Origin: an uncultured Rickettsiales bacterium
GTDB taxonomy: Bacteria; Pseudomonadota; Alphaproteobacteria; Rs-D84
Assembly (NCBI GenBank): GCA_947176385.1
Contig: CAMWQN010000010.1
Span: forward strand, 1-33,899
Length of the DNA stretch: 33,899 nucleotides
Direction of reading: 5' to 3'
The position numbers and the translations under genes are program-made. Below the pieces are notes generated by a model. It saw only the letters and a list, made by a program, of their open reading frames with translations. It searched no databases and was not told where the DNA came from. Below are positions 16,534-24,146 of the stretch, one piece after another (position 1 is the first letter of the stretch; each line of letters begins with the position of its first letter).

Positions 16534-18975
16534 TTGACAACCAAAATGACTAATTTTTTCAGATTTTCCGTGCTGCTGGCATGTTTAGGTGTGGTTGGTG
16601 TTGCTGATGCTGCACAATCCACAAATCCACGTTCTGGGGCAACTGTTTTGGGTGCATCCCGTACTGATGCCGTGGAATCACGTCGTGGTAATACAAATAA
16701 TTCTGCAACTGCAACATCCGGGGATACGGTTGTGTCACGATCTGCGGTGCGTCGTGGGGGAAATACAAATGCTGGACGCAGTGGTGCAATTGTACCGATG
16801 GCATCTGTCACATCGCGCAGCGCAACGACCAAGGTTCGCAAGGCGCCAGCAGTATCTTCTGCTACGTTGTCTTCGCAAGTGCGTCCATCTGCAACGGCGG
16901 CACGCAGCGGGATAAACAGTGTTGTGCGCAGTGCAACAACACATAATGCATCTGTTGCGCGTGGTGCAACGGTTGGCGCGTCACGTGCGGGCGTTGCACG
17001 TGCGACGTCTGTATTCGATGATATATCAAAAATGGGTACAGGATATGCCACATGTCGCGATGCATATGCAACATGTATGGATCAATTATGTGCCAAGGCA
17101 AATGATACATATCGTCGTTGTTTTTGCAGTGCAAAATTTGCTGAGTTTCGTGATACCGAGGCAGCATTAGATGAAGCGAAAACATTGTTGATGAAATTTG
17201 AAGACAACAGTTTAAATGCTGTCGATAAAACCGCTGCAGAAGTCAATGCAATGTATTCTGCCACTGTTGGTGAAGCCGCGATTAAGAAAGATACCAGTGC
17301 GGCACAAAAGACGTTGTCAGAAATTTCAGAATTGTTGTCTGGCAAGAAAAAAGCAACCCCAACAAATAACTCTTCATCTTTGGGGATATTGTCATTGGAT
17401 TTTACAGCAGATGTAGATGATATTTGGTCTGGTGATGCTGATTCTTCGTTCTTTGGTGGCAACAGTGTCGATTTGTCACAACTGGAAGGAACAGAATTAT
17501 TTAACAAGGCAAATTCACAGTGTTTGAAAATTATTGCTGATTCATGTGAAAATAATGCTGTTCTGAATATGGCAAAAAGTTCATATAGCATTTTGATTAC
17601 ACAGGATTGCAATGCGTATGAAAAGAAGATAAATACCCAACGCGAAGCGGTAAAAAGCACAGCACGTCAGGCTGAAAAATATTTGCGCGAGGCACGCTTG
17701 GAAGAATATCGTGCGCATAATTCTGCTGATGTTAATGAATGCGTTGGCAAGGTTAAGTCTGCAATGTTGGAAGAAACTGCCTGTGGTGCAGGATATAAGC
17801 GTTGTTTGGACTATTCTGGGGCATATGTAAATCCTGTTTCCGGCGAAGCAATTTATTCACAGCGTTTGTTCCAATTGACAAACCTGATAACACTGGATGG
17901 GCAAAATGCGGATGTTTTGGGACAAAACGCCCAGTTTAATAAATTCTTGGACGATAAGCGCATGTTCGCAAAGTCTGCATTAGACACATGTCGTGACATG
18001 CAAGACATTGTTTGGACAGAATTCAAACGCAGCGCATTGATTGAAATTGCCCAGGCGCAAGATGCATTGATTGAAAATGTTAAATCAACATGCGTTTCAA
18101 CAATGAAATCATGCTATGACACACAAACAGAATCTTTGAAATCGTTTGATGAAACAACTGCCCAGGCGGCGGGGGCTTTGGCGGCATATGCGTCCAAGGC
18201 AATGTGCGAAGAAAAAGTAATTGCCTGTGCATCTTTGTATGGCAATACCGACGGATGTACATTTGATGGGAATGGTAAAATTGTCGGTGGCAATACAAAA
18301 GATGGTACAACACGTTGTGGTTTGACAGCATTGTTAAGTTTCGTCGATACCGTTGATACAGTTCGTGTTGCCGAAGGATGTTCGACTGCAATTGATAATT
18401 ATGTCAAAGATTTATGTACACCAACAGCAGGTGAAATGGGATTCCCATGGAATTGCCGTAAAAAAGCAATTGGTTCAACAAGTGATGCGGCAAGTGCGAG
18501 TGCAACGAGTTCTGTTGCTGCAAATATAATGCAATATGCGATTGACAATTGCAGTGACCCAACCAAGACGGGTGGAAAAACATATGCTAATTTACCGGCG
18601 CAAACTAAAACCCAGATTGAAAAGGCAATATCTAATATCCAAGAACAATTGGAATATCAGATGATGGAAACGTGTGAGGCATTGGATGGTTATTGGCAAG
18701 ATACAGGTGCAGAAGGTAAGGAATTAGCTGCGTTCTATACATCAGCATATGGTAATGCCAAAACAAATGCTGATATATTAAGTTGGGGTAAATGTGTTGA
18801 AAATTCAACCAAGGTTCAATGTCTGTCATATAATACTGAAGAAGAAGAACCAATGGCACGATATGATGCAACCAGGGATGAATGTGTGTTTACAAATGCA
18901 TGGTATGAATCACGTTGTGCAATGCTGGGGAATGGGTATTTTGAAAACGGTATTTGTTACGTCAAAGGTAAGTAA
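16534..18975 (+). CDS. large secreted protein with low-complexity N-terminus and Cys-containing helical body
   Basis: The 813 residues start with a signal peptide (FFRFSVLLACLGVVGVADA). Roughly 130 residues of Ser/Thr/Ala/Arg-rich low-complexity sequence follow. A helical body with widely spaced cysteines begins at about residue 170 (CRDAYATCMDQLCAKAND, then RRCFC). Long helical stretches around KYLREARLEEYRAH suggest coiled coils. The C-terminus has paired Cys near the end (CVFTNAWYESRCAMLGNG). I chose TTG 16534 because GAGAG lies eight bases upstream; ATG 16546 is the alternative. It is followed after 14 bases by another secreted protein, so the two likely act together. No known family is recognised. 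Confidence 0.75.
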   Translation: MTTKMTNFFRFSVLLACLGVVGVADAAQSTNPRSGATVLGASRTDAVESRRGNTNNSATATSGDTVVSRSAVRRGGNTNAGRSGAIVPMASVTSRSATTKVRKAPAVSSATLSSQVRPSATAARSGINSVVRSATTHNASVARGATVGASRAGVARATSVFDDISKMGTGYATCRDAYATCMDQLCAKANDTYRRCFCSAKFAEFRDTEAALDEAKTLLMKFEDNSLNAVDKTAAEVNAMYSATVGEAAIKKDTSAAQKTLSEISELLSGKKKATPTNNSSSLGILSLDFTADVDDIWSGDADSSFFGGNSVDLSQLEGTELFNKANSQCLKIIADSCENNAVLNMAKSSYSILITQDCNAYEKKINTQREAVKSTARQAEKYLREARLEEYRAHNSADVNECVGKVKSAMLEETACGAGYKRCLDYSGAYVNPVSGEAIYSQRLFQLTNLITLDGQNADVLGQNAQFNKFLDDKRMFAKSALDTCRDMQDIVWTEFKRSALIEIAQAQDALIENVKSTCVSTMKSCYDTQTESLKSFDETTAQAAGALAAYASKAMCEEKVIACASLYGNTDGCTFDGNGKIVGGNTKDGTTRCGLTALLSFVDTVDTVRVAEGCSTAIDNYVKDLCTPTAGEMGFPWNCRKKAIGSTSDAASASATSSVAANIMQYAIDNCSDPTKTGGKTYANLPAQTKTQIEKAISNIQEQLEYQMMETCEALDGYWQDTGAEGKELAAFYTSAYGNAKTNADILSWGKCVENSTKVQCLSYNTEEEEPMARYDATRDECVFTNAWYESRCAMLGNGYFENGICYVKGK

Positions 18976-18989
18976 GAGAAGATAAAACA

Positions 18990-20141
18990 ATGATGAAAAA
19001 GTTAATTGTTTCTTTGTTGGTACTGTGTCCATTTGTAATGGACAGTGCAAATGCGATAAATGTTAATACCAGCCAGGCTGCTGCATGGGGATGGCAATCT
19101 GGTGCCACACCACAATCTACGTATGGTGATTTTATCTTGGCGGGCGGTTTACAGAAAGCAGCACATGGTACGTTTGCTGATGAGTATGGTTTAGTTGGTA
19201 TGATTGCGACAAAGATTGTAGAACATGGTGGATATTTCTGTCCGTATCAGTTGCAGTGTGCCAACAAAAAGAAGAAAAAGAAAACATGGACTGAATATTA
19301 CAAACCGACGGGTTTTGATACCAGTAAATGTGCATGGTTGTGTGAAACAGGATATTCTGGCACAAATTGCCTGCAGGCAAGCACAACTGTTTCATATTGT
19401 GATACAATGCAGCAAACAAAAACAGGAAACGGTAAGTACACTGGTGTAAGTATGAAAGCATCAGGTGAACGTGCCGGCATGGTTGAATCTGAAATTATAG
19501 GATTTGCCCAATGGGGATCAGATCCAGAATGTGATGTAATTTTGGGTATTGTTAAATTTATGGACCATGGTGTGATTGCTGCCCCAATACAGGCATGTTG
19601 TGGTCGTGATAATTGGAAACAGGTTGATTCTTTTGTTCATAGTTTGGGTATTGTTGGTGATCAAAAGATTTTGTGCGCACCGGGATATAGACCAAATTCC
19701 GCGCAATCAGATTGCGAGCCAATTGATCCTGATGCGTGTGCCACACAGGACCTGTCATTCTGTGCAGGATTTGAACGTGCGGGATATGACAGCAGTATTC
19801 ACACAATACAAGAAAATAATGGTTGCGTAAAATATTTCTGTTCTGAATCTGGCAAGGCATTTGCCTCTGCCAGCAGCACCCAATGCGACGAATGTGCAAC
19901 TGGGGTCAAGGGTGGTTCAAATCCACGCAATGGTACATGTGTTAAATGTGAATCTGGACAATATTTTGACAGTGAAGCCGGCACATGCAAGTCAGCCGCA
20001 GCATATACAACAATTGAATTGCAGTATGGCAAGGGAAAAACGAAAAATACAAATTCTGATGTTGCAACGCAGTGCTGGCATATTGTAAATCCGCAGGAGT
20101 ATAGGGATTGTGTTGAAAAAGGTGGTGTGAAAACAAATTAA
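18990..20141 (+). CDS. secreted cysteine-rich protein, operon partner of the large secreted protein
   Basis: The 383-residue protein has signal peptide MMKKLIVSLLVLCPFVMDSANA. Residues 23-80 are Cys-free (SQAAAWGWQSG, then GLVGMIATKIVEHGG). A cysteine-rich body follows, with EGF-like pieces such as CAWLCETGYSGTNC and CDECATGVKGG...NGTCVKCESGQYF. A Lys-rich patch (ANKKKKKKTW) lies near residue 95. ATG 18993 is an equally good start. The gap to the upstream gene is 14 bases and a terminator follows, so the pair is one operon. It is likely exported and disulfide-bonded; function unknown. Confidence 0.75.
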   Translation: MMKKLIVSLLVLCPFVMDSANAINVNTSQAAAWGWQSGATPQSTYGDFILAGGLQKAAHGTFADEYGLVGMIATKIVEHGGYFCPYQLQCANKKKKKKTWTEYYKPTGFDTSKCAWLCETGYSGTNCLQASTTVSYCDTMQQTKTGNGKYTGVSMKASGERAGMVESEIIGFAQWGSDPECDVILGIVKFMDHGVIAAPIQACCGRDNWKQVDSFVHSLGIVGDQKILCAPGYRPNSAQSDCEPIDPDACATQDLSFCAGFERAGYDSSIHTIQENNGCVKYFCSESGKAFASASSTQCDECATGVKGGSNPRNGTCVKCESGQYFDSEAGTCKSAAAYTTIELQYGKGKTKNTNSDVATQCWHIVNPQEYRDCVEKGGVKTN

Positions 20142-20160
20142 ACATTATTGTTATAATTAA

Positions 20161-20187
20161 AAAATCGGGTGTTACCCGATTTTTTAT
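20161..20187 (+). terminator. Rho-independent terminator
   Basis: AAAATCGGGT/ACCCGATTTT stem with a three-base loop and a T-run. Its symmetry suits both the secreted-protein operon and the convergent XRE gene. Confidence 0.85.
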
Positions 20188-20209
20188 TTCAATAAATTTT
20201 TACTGATAT

Positions 20210-20626
20210 CTAATCTGCACCGTTCAGGGTTTTTAACATTTTCATAACCAATTCACGTTGGTTATCGGTCGGTAATTTCCAATACAGATTTATCAATTCC
20301 AATGATTCATTCTTGCTCAGTGGGTCATCTTTGCCCGGTTCACGTACACGTGCCCCTGTTTTTGGGGATTTCTGATTTTCTTCGACGTATCCCGGCAAGC
20401 CAAAAAAGAAAAATGATATTGGGGTTTCCAGTGCGGTGCTTAATTCAAACAGACGTGATGCGGATATACGATTGCCGGCGGTTTCATATTTTTGTATCTG
20501 TTGAAATGTGACCCCGCAAATCTGTGCCAGGTCTTTCTGGGATAATCCCATCATCATTCGACGCAATTGGACGCGTTGACCAACATGTGCATCAACAGCC
20601 GTCGGTTCAAAAGGTTTTCCACTCAT
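20210..20626 (-). CDS. XRE-family transcriptional regulator, alphaproteobacterial type
   Basis: This is a 138-residue Cro/C1-type repressor-like protein. The HTH (residues 14-70) reads VGQRVQLRRMMMGLSQKDLA, then CGVTFQQIQKYETAGNRISASRLFELSTALE. SFFFFGLPGY and a C-terminal helical region follow. This VG-x-RV-x-LRR...F-Q-Q-x-QKYE-x-x-x-NRI-x-ASRL pattern is typical of a large group in Alphaproteobacteria. ATG 20626 is followed by SGKPFEPTAVDAH. It is divergent from gpmI, and a GGTAT/ATACC inverted repeat lies between them, possibly its own operator. Targets are unknown. Confidence 0.88.
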   Translation of the reverse strand: MSGKPFEPTAVDAHVGQRVQLRRMMMGLSQKDLAQICGVTFQQIQKYETAGNRISASRLFELSTALETPISFFFFGLPGYVEENQKSPKTGARVREPGKDDPLSKNESLELINLYWKLPTDNQRELVMKMLKTLNGAD

Positions 20627-20659
20627 TACTCTCTATCTCTTTTTTATAATAACTATATA

Positions 20660-20671
20660 GGTATTTATACC
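20660..20671. promoter_or_regulatory. inverted repeat GGTAT-TT-ATACC, possible operator
   Basis: Five-base arms around a two-base centre lie in the gap between the XRE gene and gpmI, close to where the XRE promoter should be. Autoregulation is inferred from position only. Confidence 0.4.
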
Positions 20672-20686
20672 TTTTTTCTTTTTCTT

Positions 20687-20715
20687 TTGCAATCAAAAAA
20701 CAGTTATGCTACTGT
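20687..20715 (+). promoter_or_regulatory. gpmI promoter
   Basis: TTGCAA (20687-20692), 17-bp spacer, TACTGT (20710-20715). The frame starting at 20706 begins inside this -10 box, which supports ATG 20757 as the gene start. Confidence 0.55.
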
Positions 20716-20756
20716 CTGCGATAATGAAAAATAAAGATAACATAAAGGGAGATTTC

Positions 20757-22232
20757 ATGACAAAACCGCTTGTTTTATGCATAATGGATGGTGTCGGTAT
20801 AAATAGCGAACGCGCACATAATGCTGTTGCATTGGCGAAAATGCCGTTCTTTGACAGTTTGTTGGAAAAATATCCACATTCTGTCCTGGATGCCAGTGGC
20901 GCATCAGTTGGATTGCCACCAAACACGATGGGCAATTCCGAGGTTGGACATATCACCATGGGGGCGGGACGCGTTGTAAATCAATTCTTGCGTCGGTTTG
21001 AATTGGAAAACTGGGATAATAACCCTGCTTTGCGTGACTTTATCAATGCGGTGAAATCTGATGGCGGGATTGTTCATTTGGCGGGATTGATGTCAGATGG
21101 ACGTGTTCATGCAGATATTCGTGATATGATGACAATTGCTGGGCGTGTATTAGATTCTGGTTTAAAATTATGCATTCATTTTATAGCAGATGGGCGTGAT
21201 ACCCTGCCCCAGTCGGCACCGGAATATGTTGCATTGATTAAAGAAAAATTAGCAGATTATTTAAAGTCTGGTCAGGCATTCTTTGGTACTTTGTCTGGTC
21301 GTTATTACACAATGGACCGAAATCAGAATATGGACCGCACTGCGTTGGCGTTTGATGCGATTGCGCATGCAAAATCTGAATTCCATGCCACAACGATTGA
21401 TGACGCATTGGCGGATGCATACGCGCGTGGCGAAACCGATGAATTTATCAAGCCAATCGTTATTGATGGCGATGTGGCAATTACAGCGCGTGATGGGTTC
21501 TTGTTCGGGAATTATCGCAGTGACCGCGCCCGCCAGATTGTTCGCGCGATGCTGGATGTAAAGTGTCACATGTTGTGCTTCTCACAATATGGCGAAGGCT
21601 TAAATGAACATTGCCCTGCACTGTTGCCAGATGAAGCAGTATTGAATACATTGGGGGATGTATTGGCAGCAAATGGTAAAAGCCAGTTGCGTATTGCTGA
21701 AACAGAAAAATATAACCATGTGACATATTTCTTTGACGCAGAACGCAATATTGATTTCCCAAATTCGGAAAAGGCTTTGATTGCGTCCCCAGCCGTTGCG
21801 ACGTTTGATATGAAACCAGAGATGTCGGCAATTGAAATCACAGATAAACTGTTGCCAAAATTAAAGGATTTTGATGTCGTTATATTAAATTATGCAAATG
21901 GCGATATGGTTGGACATACAGGAAATGAATCTGCCACAATTCAGGCAATGGAAACATTAGATGCCCAGTTGGCGCGCCTGGTGCCAGCCGTATTGGCATT
22001 GGATGGTACAATTTTGATTACTGCCGACCATGGAAATGCTGAAAAGTTATGGGATGCGGAAAATAACCTGCCATGGACTGCACATACAACAAATCCTGTG
22101 AACTTTATTGTTGTATCAAACAATCCTGTGCAGCATGTACGTGATGGTGGATTGGCGGATATTGCGCCAACAATGTTAAAGTTGTTGGATATTACGCAGC
22201 CCAGTGATATGACCGGTCACAGCCTGGTATAA
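20757..22232 (+). CDS. gpmI: 2,3-bisphosphoglycerate-independent phosphoglycerate mutase
   Basis: GpmI interconverts 3- and 2-phosphoglycerate in lower glycolysis, using two Mn ions and a phosphoserine intermediate. The 491 residues are a little short for the family. Metal and nucleophile motifs are LCIMDGVGIN at the start and GNSEVGHITMGAGR, carrying the nucleophilic Ser. Next come HFIADGRDTLP, YYTMDRNQNMDR and NYRSDRARQ. The second metal site is NYANGDMVGHTGN and ITADHGNAE. ATG 20757 is preceded by AAGGGAG. It stands alone, with a terminator at 22235. Confidence 0.96.
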   Translation: MTKPLVLCIMDGVGINSERAHNAVALAKMPFFDSLLEKYPHSVLDASGASVGLPPNTMGNSEVGHITMGAGRVVNQFLRRFELENWDNNPALRDFINAVKSDGGIVHLAGLMSDGRVHADIRDMMTIAGRVLDSGLKLCIHFIADGRDTLPQSAPEYVALIKEKLADYLKSGQAFFGTLSGRYYTMDRNQNMDRTALAFDAIAHAKSEFHATTIDDALADAYARGETDEFIKPIVIDGDVAITARDGFLFGNYRSDRARQIVRAMLDVKCHMLCFSQYGEGLNEHCPALLPDEAVLNTLGDVLAANGKSQLRIAETEKYNHVTYFFDAERNIDFPNSEKALIASPAVATFDMKPEMSAIEITDKLLPKLKDFDVVILNYANGDMVGHTGNESATIQAMETLDAQLARLVPAVLALDGTILITADHGNAEKLWDAENNLPWTAHTTNPVNFIVVSNNPVQHVRDGGLADIAPTMLKLLDITQPSDMTGHSLV

Positions 22233-22234
22233 GT

Positions 22235-22260
22235 AATCCCCCATTCGGGGGATTTTTATT
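22235..22260 (+). terminator. Rho-independent terminator of gpmI
   Basis: AATCCCCC/GGGGGATT stem, four-base loop, T-run, directly after the stop codon. Confidence 0.85.
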
Positions 22261-22291
22261 ACTGGAAAAACTATTGATTATATTATTTCGA

Positions 22292-22512
22292 TTGCGTCAA
22301 GAACGCGTCAATGATATTATATTTATGTTGATGGGCTTTCCATCAATGGGGTCTGAAAACCCGTTGTTAGCATTCGTAATTATGTATGTAACGAATGAAA
22401 TCACTCCTGACATTGGTCAGGAGGGTTGTGAATATTTAAAATAAGCAACACAATTCTAACAATTGTTTTCAGCCTCCTGACCACTGGAATTTTATTCGGT
22501 GGTTTTTGTTTT
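22292..22512 (+). promoter_or_regulatory. switch-like leader RNA, copy 2, with promoter and terminator
   Basis: Promoter: TTGCGT (22292-22297), 17-bp spacer, TATTAT (22315-22320). Hairpins TTGATGG/CCATCAA (22328-22346) and GGGT/ACCC (22349-22362) sit at the expected 5' end, then CATTCGT/ACGAATG. Arm A CTCCTGAC (22404-22411) pairs with GTCAGGAG in B (22415-22424). B can pair over 10 bp with C, CCTCCTGACC (22473-22482). Inside B-C are GTTGT/GCAAC with loop GAATATTTAAAATAA, and ACAATT/AATTGT. The terminator CCACTG/CGGTGG (22481-22502) with TTTTTG overlaps C by two bases. The leader accounts for the whole gap between gpmI and the next gene. Confidence 0.85.
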
Positions 22513-22534
22513 AAATTTAAAGGATGGGATAACA

Positions 22535-23656
22535 ATGTATAGATTTGTTGTGGTATGTTTTTTGTGCGTTATGGTTTGTATGCCAGTGTCTGCAAATGAA
22601 TGTAATGTTGGCGAATATGCCCAGGGTGCAAATTGCATAACATGTCCGGATGCATATCCTTACAGCGTTCCAAATGCAAACAGCATAAATGATTGTTATT
22701 TAATAGCCCAGCCTGGTGAATATGTAAATGCTGCGGGGGCTGCGCCGGTACAATGTGCCACAAATCATTATTGTCCGGGAAATGTGCCAGTGTTTTATGA
22801 TATGGAATTACGATATGTCAATGTTGATTATATCCAGAGTACGGGTACACAATACATTGATACAGGAATAATTCTTGGGTCGGATATAGATACAAAAATG
22901 GTATTTGAAACCGGTGTTATACCTGGCGTGGATGCTGCATTGTTTGGTACATCAAATGATGGACTGCATTATTGGTTAAATGGCTATGGAAATGATGTGT
23001 ACATTCGATACAATGATTATGCGCCCAAGCCTGAATTTAAAGGACATATTACACCAGATAAAAAATCAATACTGGAAATAAAAAGTGGTGATTGGATACT
23101 GGATAATAAAAGCCTATATACAAATTCTGGAACTTTTAATGTTGGGCTAAGTGGGTATTTGTTTGCCACTAACAGGGACGGCGTGGTAACGTGGAAGCAT
23201 CCATCATTAAAAATTTTTTCATTTAAACAGTGGCGTAATGGCGATTTGGTTTTAGATTTAATACCTGTATATGATTTGAAAACTGGGCAATATGGAATGT
23301 GGGAAAATGTCGGGCAACGTTTCCTGGGTAATATCGGGACAGGTGAATTCGTGGGTGGCAAGCATTTAACAGAATTCGACACTGATGGCAGTATTGATTG
23401 TGCAACGGCGACGGATAATGTCGCACCATATTCGCCGGCAGGATCGGATAATGTTCAAAATTGTGGTTATGTTTTACATATTGGTGAAAATCGGGATTTA
23501 TATCTGCACATGGAAAAGCGTACCCGCCCCAGCTTGGCAGTTCAGGTTAAAAACAATGTGTTTTACGCAGATACCAGTACAGAAGAACATGGGGCATTGC
23601 GGATAGAATATAATGGACAAAAATTGTCGGTTTATAATATGGATGTTGATGATTAA
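22535..23656 (+). CDS. secreted protein with Cys-rich start, LamG-like middle and shared C-terminal domain
   Basis: The 373-residue protein has signal peptide MYRFVVVCFLCVMVCMPVSA. A short Cys-rich part (residues 22-85) resembles the modules of the giant protein at the window start. A region from about residue 90 then begins VDYIQSTGTQYIDTGI, the hallmark of a LamG/concanavalin-like jelly-roll found in many gut bacterial surface proteins. The last 65 residues (CGYVLHIG..RDLYLHMEKRTRPSLAVQV) match the C-terminus of the giant protein, so the two may be anchored or processed alike. ATG 22535 has AGGATGG upstream; the frame from 22499 overlaps the leader terminator. The ligand is unknown. Confidence 0.82.
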   Translation: MYRFVVVCFLCVMVCMPVSANECNVGEYAQGANCITCPDAYPYSVPNANSINDCYLIAQPGEYVNAAGAAPVQCATNHYCPGNVPVFYDMELRYVNVDYIQSTGTQYIDTGIILGSDIDTKMVFETGVIPGVDAALFGTSNDGLHYWLNGYGNDVYIRYNDYAPKPEFKGHITPDKKSILEIKSGDWILDNKSLYTNSGTFNVGLSGYLFATNRDGVVTWKHPSLKIFSFKQWRNGDLVLDLIPVYDLKTGQYGMWENVGQRFLGNIGTGEFVGGKHLTEFDTDGSIDCATATDNVAPYSPAGSDNVQNCGYVLHIGENRDLYLHMEKRTRPSLAVQVKNNVFYADTSTEEHGALRIEYNGQKLSVYNMDVDD

Positions 23657-24111
23657 TTTTTGCCTTTGACAGCGCGGCGTGCGCGGAAAAAGTCACGCAA
23701 CATTTCGGCGGATACATCAGCATATTCAGGCGTATGTTCGTATTCTGGGTGCCACAGGTGTGGGTCAGTATCATAAATCCGTGCGTTATGCAGGATGCCG
23801 CCGCCCTTTTCATCTGTCGCGGCAAAATAAACCCGGCGGATGCGTGCAAATGATATTGCAGTTGCGCACATCGCACATGGTTCCAGTGTGACATAGATAT
23901 CGCAGTCGTCCAGAAACTTTTGCCCGAGTTTTTTTGTCGCATTATTTATTGCAACAATTTCTGCATGCAGCGTTGGATTTTTCTTTAACTGTACACGGTT
24001 TTCGCCACGTGCAATGATTTTGCCATCATGCACAATTACGGCGCCGATTGGTACGTCGTCATGTAATTTGGCGCGTGCTGCGCAATTTAAGGCTTGTTTC
24101 ATAAAATCCAT
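23653..24111 (-). CDS. tadA: tRNA-specific adenosine deaminase TadA
   Basis: TadA deaminates A34 to inosine in tRNA-Arg(ACG), a zinc-dependent reaction. The 152 residues carry HAE in NPTLHAEIVAIN (zinc His and catalytic Glu) and PCAMCATAI with the two zinc Cys, in normal order and spacing. The C-terminal helix is FFRARR. I chose ATG 24111 (MDFMKQALNCAARA), which matches the family start. The longer frame from 24138 would overlap rsmD. Only seven bases separate a TAAACT -10 box from this ATG, so the mRNA may be leaderless. The stop overlaps the end of the secreted-protein gene by four bases, tail to tail. Confidence 0.93.
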   Translation of the reverse strand: MDFMKQALNCAARAKLHDDVPIGAVIVHDGKIIARGENRVQLKKNPTLHAEIVAINNATKKLGQKFLDDCDIYVTLEPCAMCATAISFARIRRVYFAATDEKGGGILHNARIYDTDPHLWHPEYEHTPEYADVSAEMLRDFFRARRAVKGKN

Positions 24112-24146
24112 GTTGTATAGTTTAATGCATGGATTCAAAATTGCAA
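24094..24146. promoter_or_regulatory. overlapping divergent promoters of tadA and rsmD
   Basis: Plus strand: TTGTTT (24094-24099), 16 bp, TATAGT (24116-24121), then 7 bases to the rsmD ATG. Minus strand: TTGCAA (24141-24146), 16 bp, TAAACT (24119-24124), then 7 bases to the tadA ATG. The two -10 boxes share three bases, and both starts of transcription would fall at the start codons. Confidence 0.6.

Noticed and set aside
22416..22424. AGGAGG in the B arm as a Shine-Dalgarno site for a leader gene
   Set aside because: Only some copies have a start codon nearby, the frames are of different length, and the GGGAAG subtype lacks the motif. Pairing with C explains the conservation better.
22292..22512. 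Leader as a T-box
   Set aside because: No T-box bulge consensus is seen, no specifier stem is recognisable, and the downstream genes are neither aminoacyl-tRNA synthetase nor amino acid transport genes.
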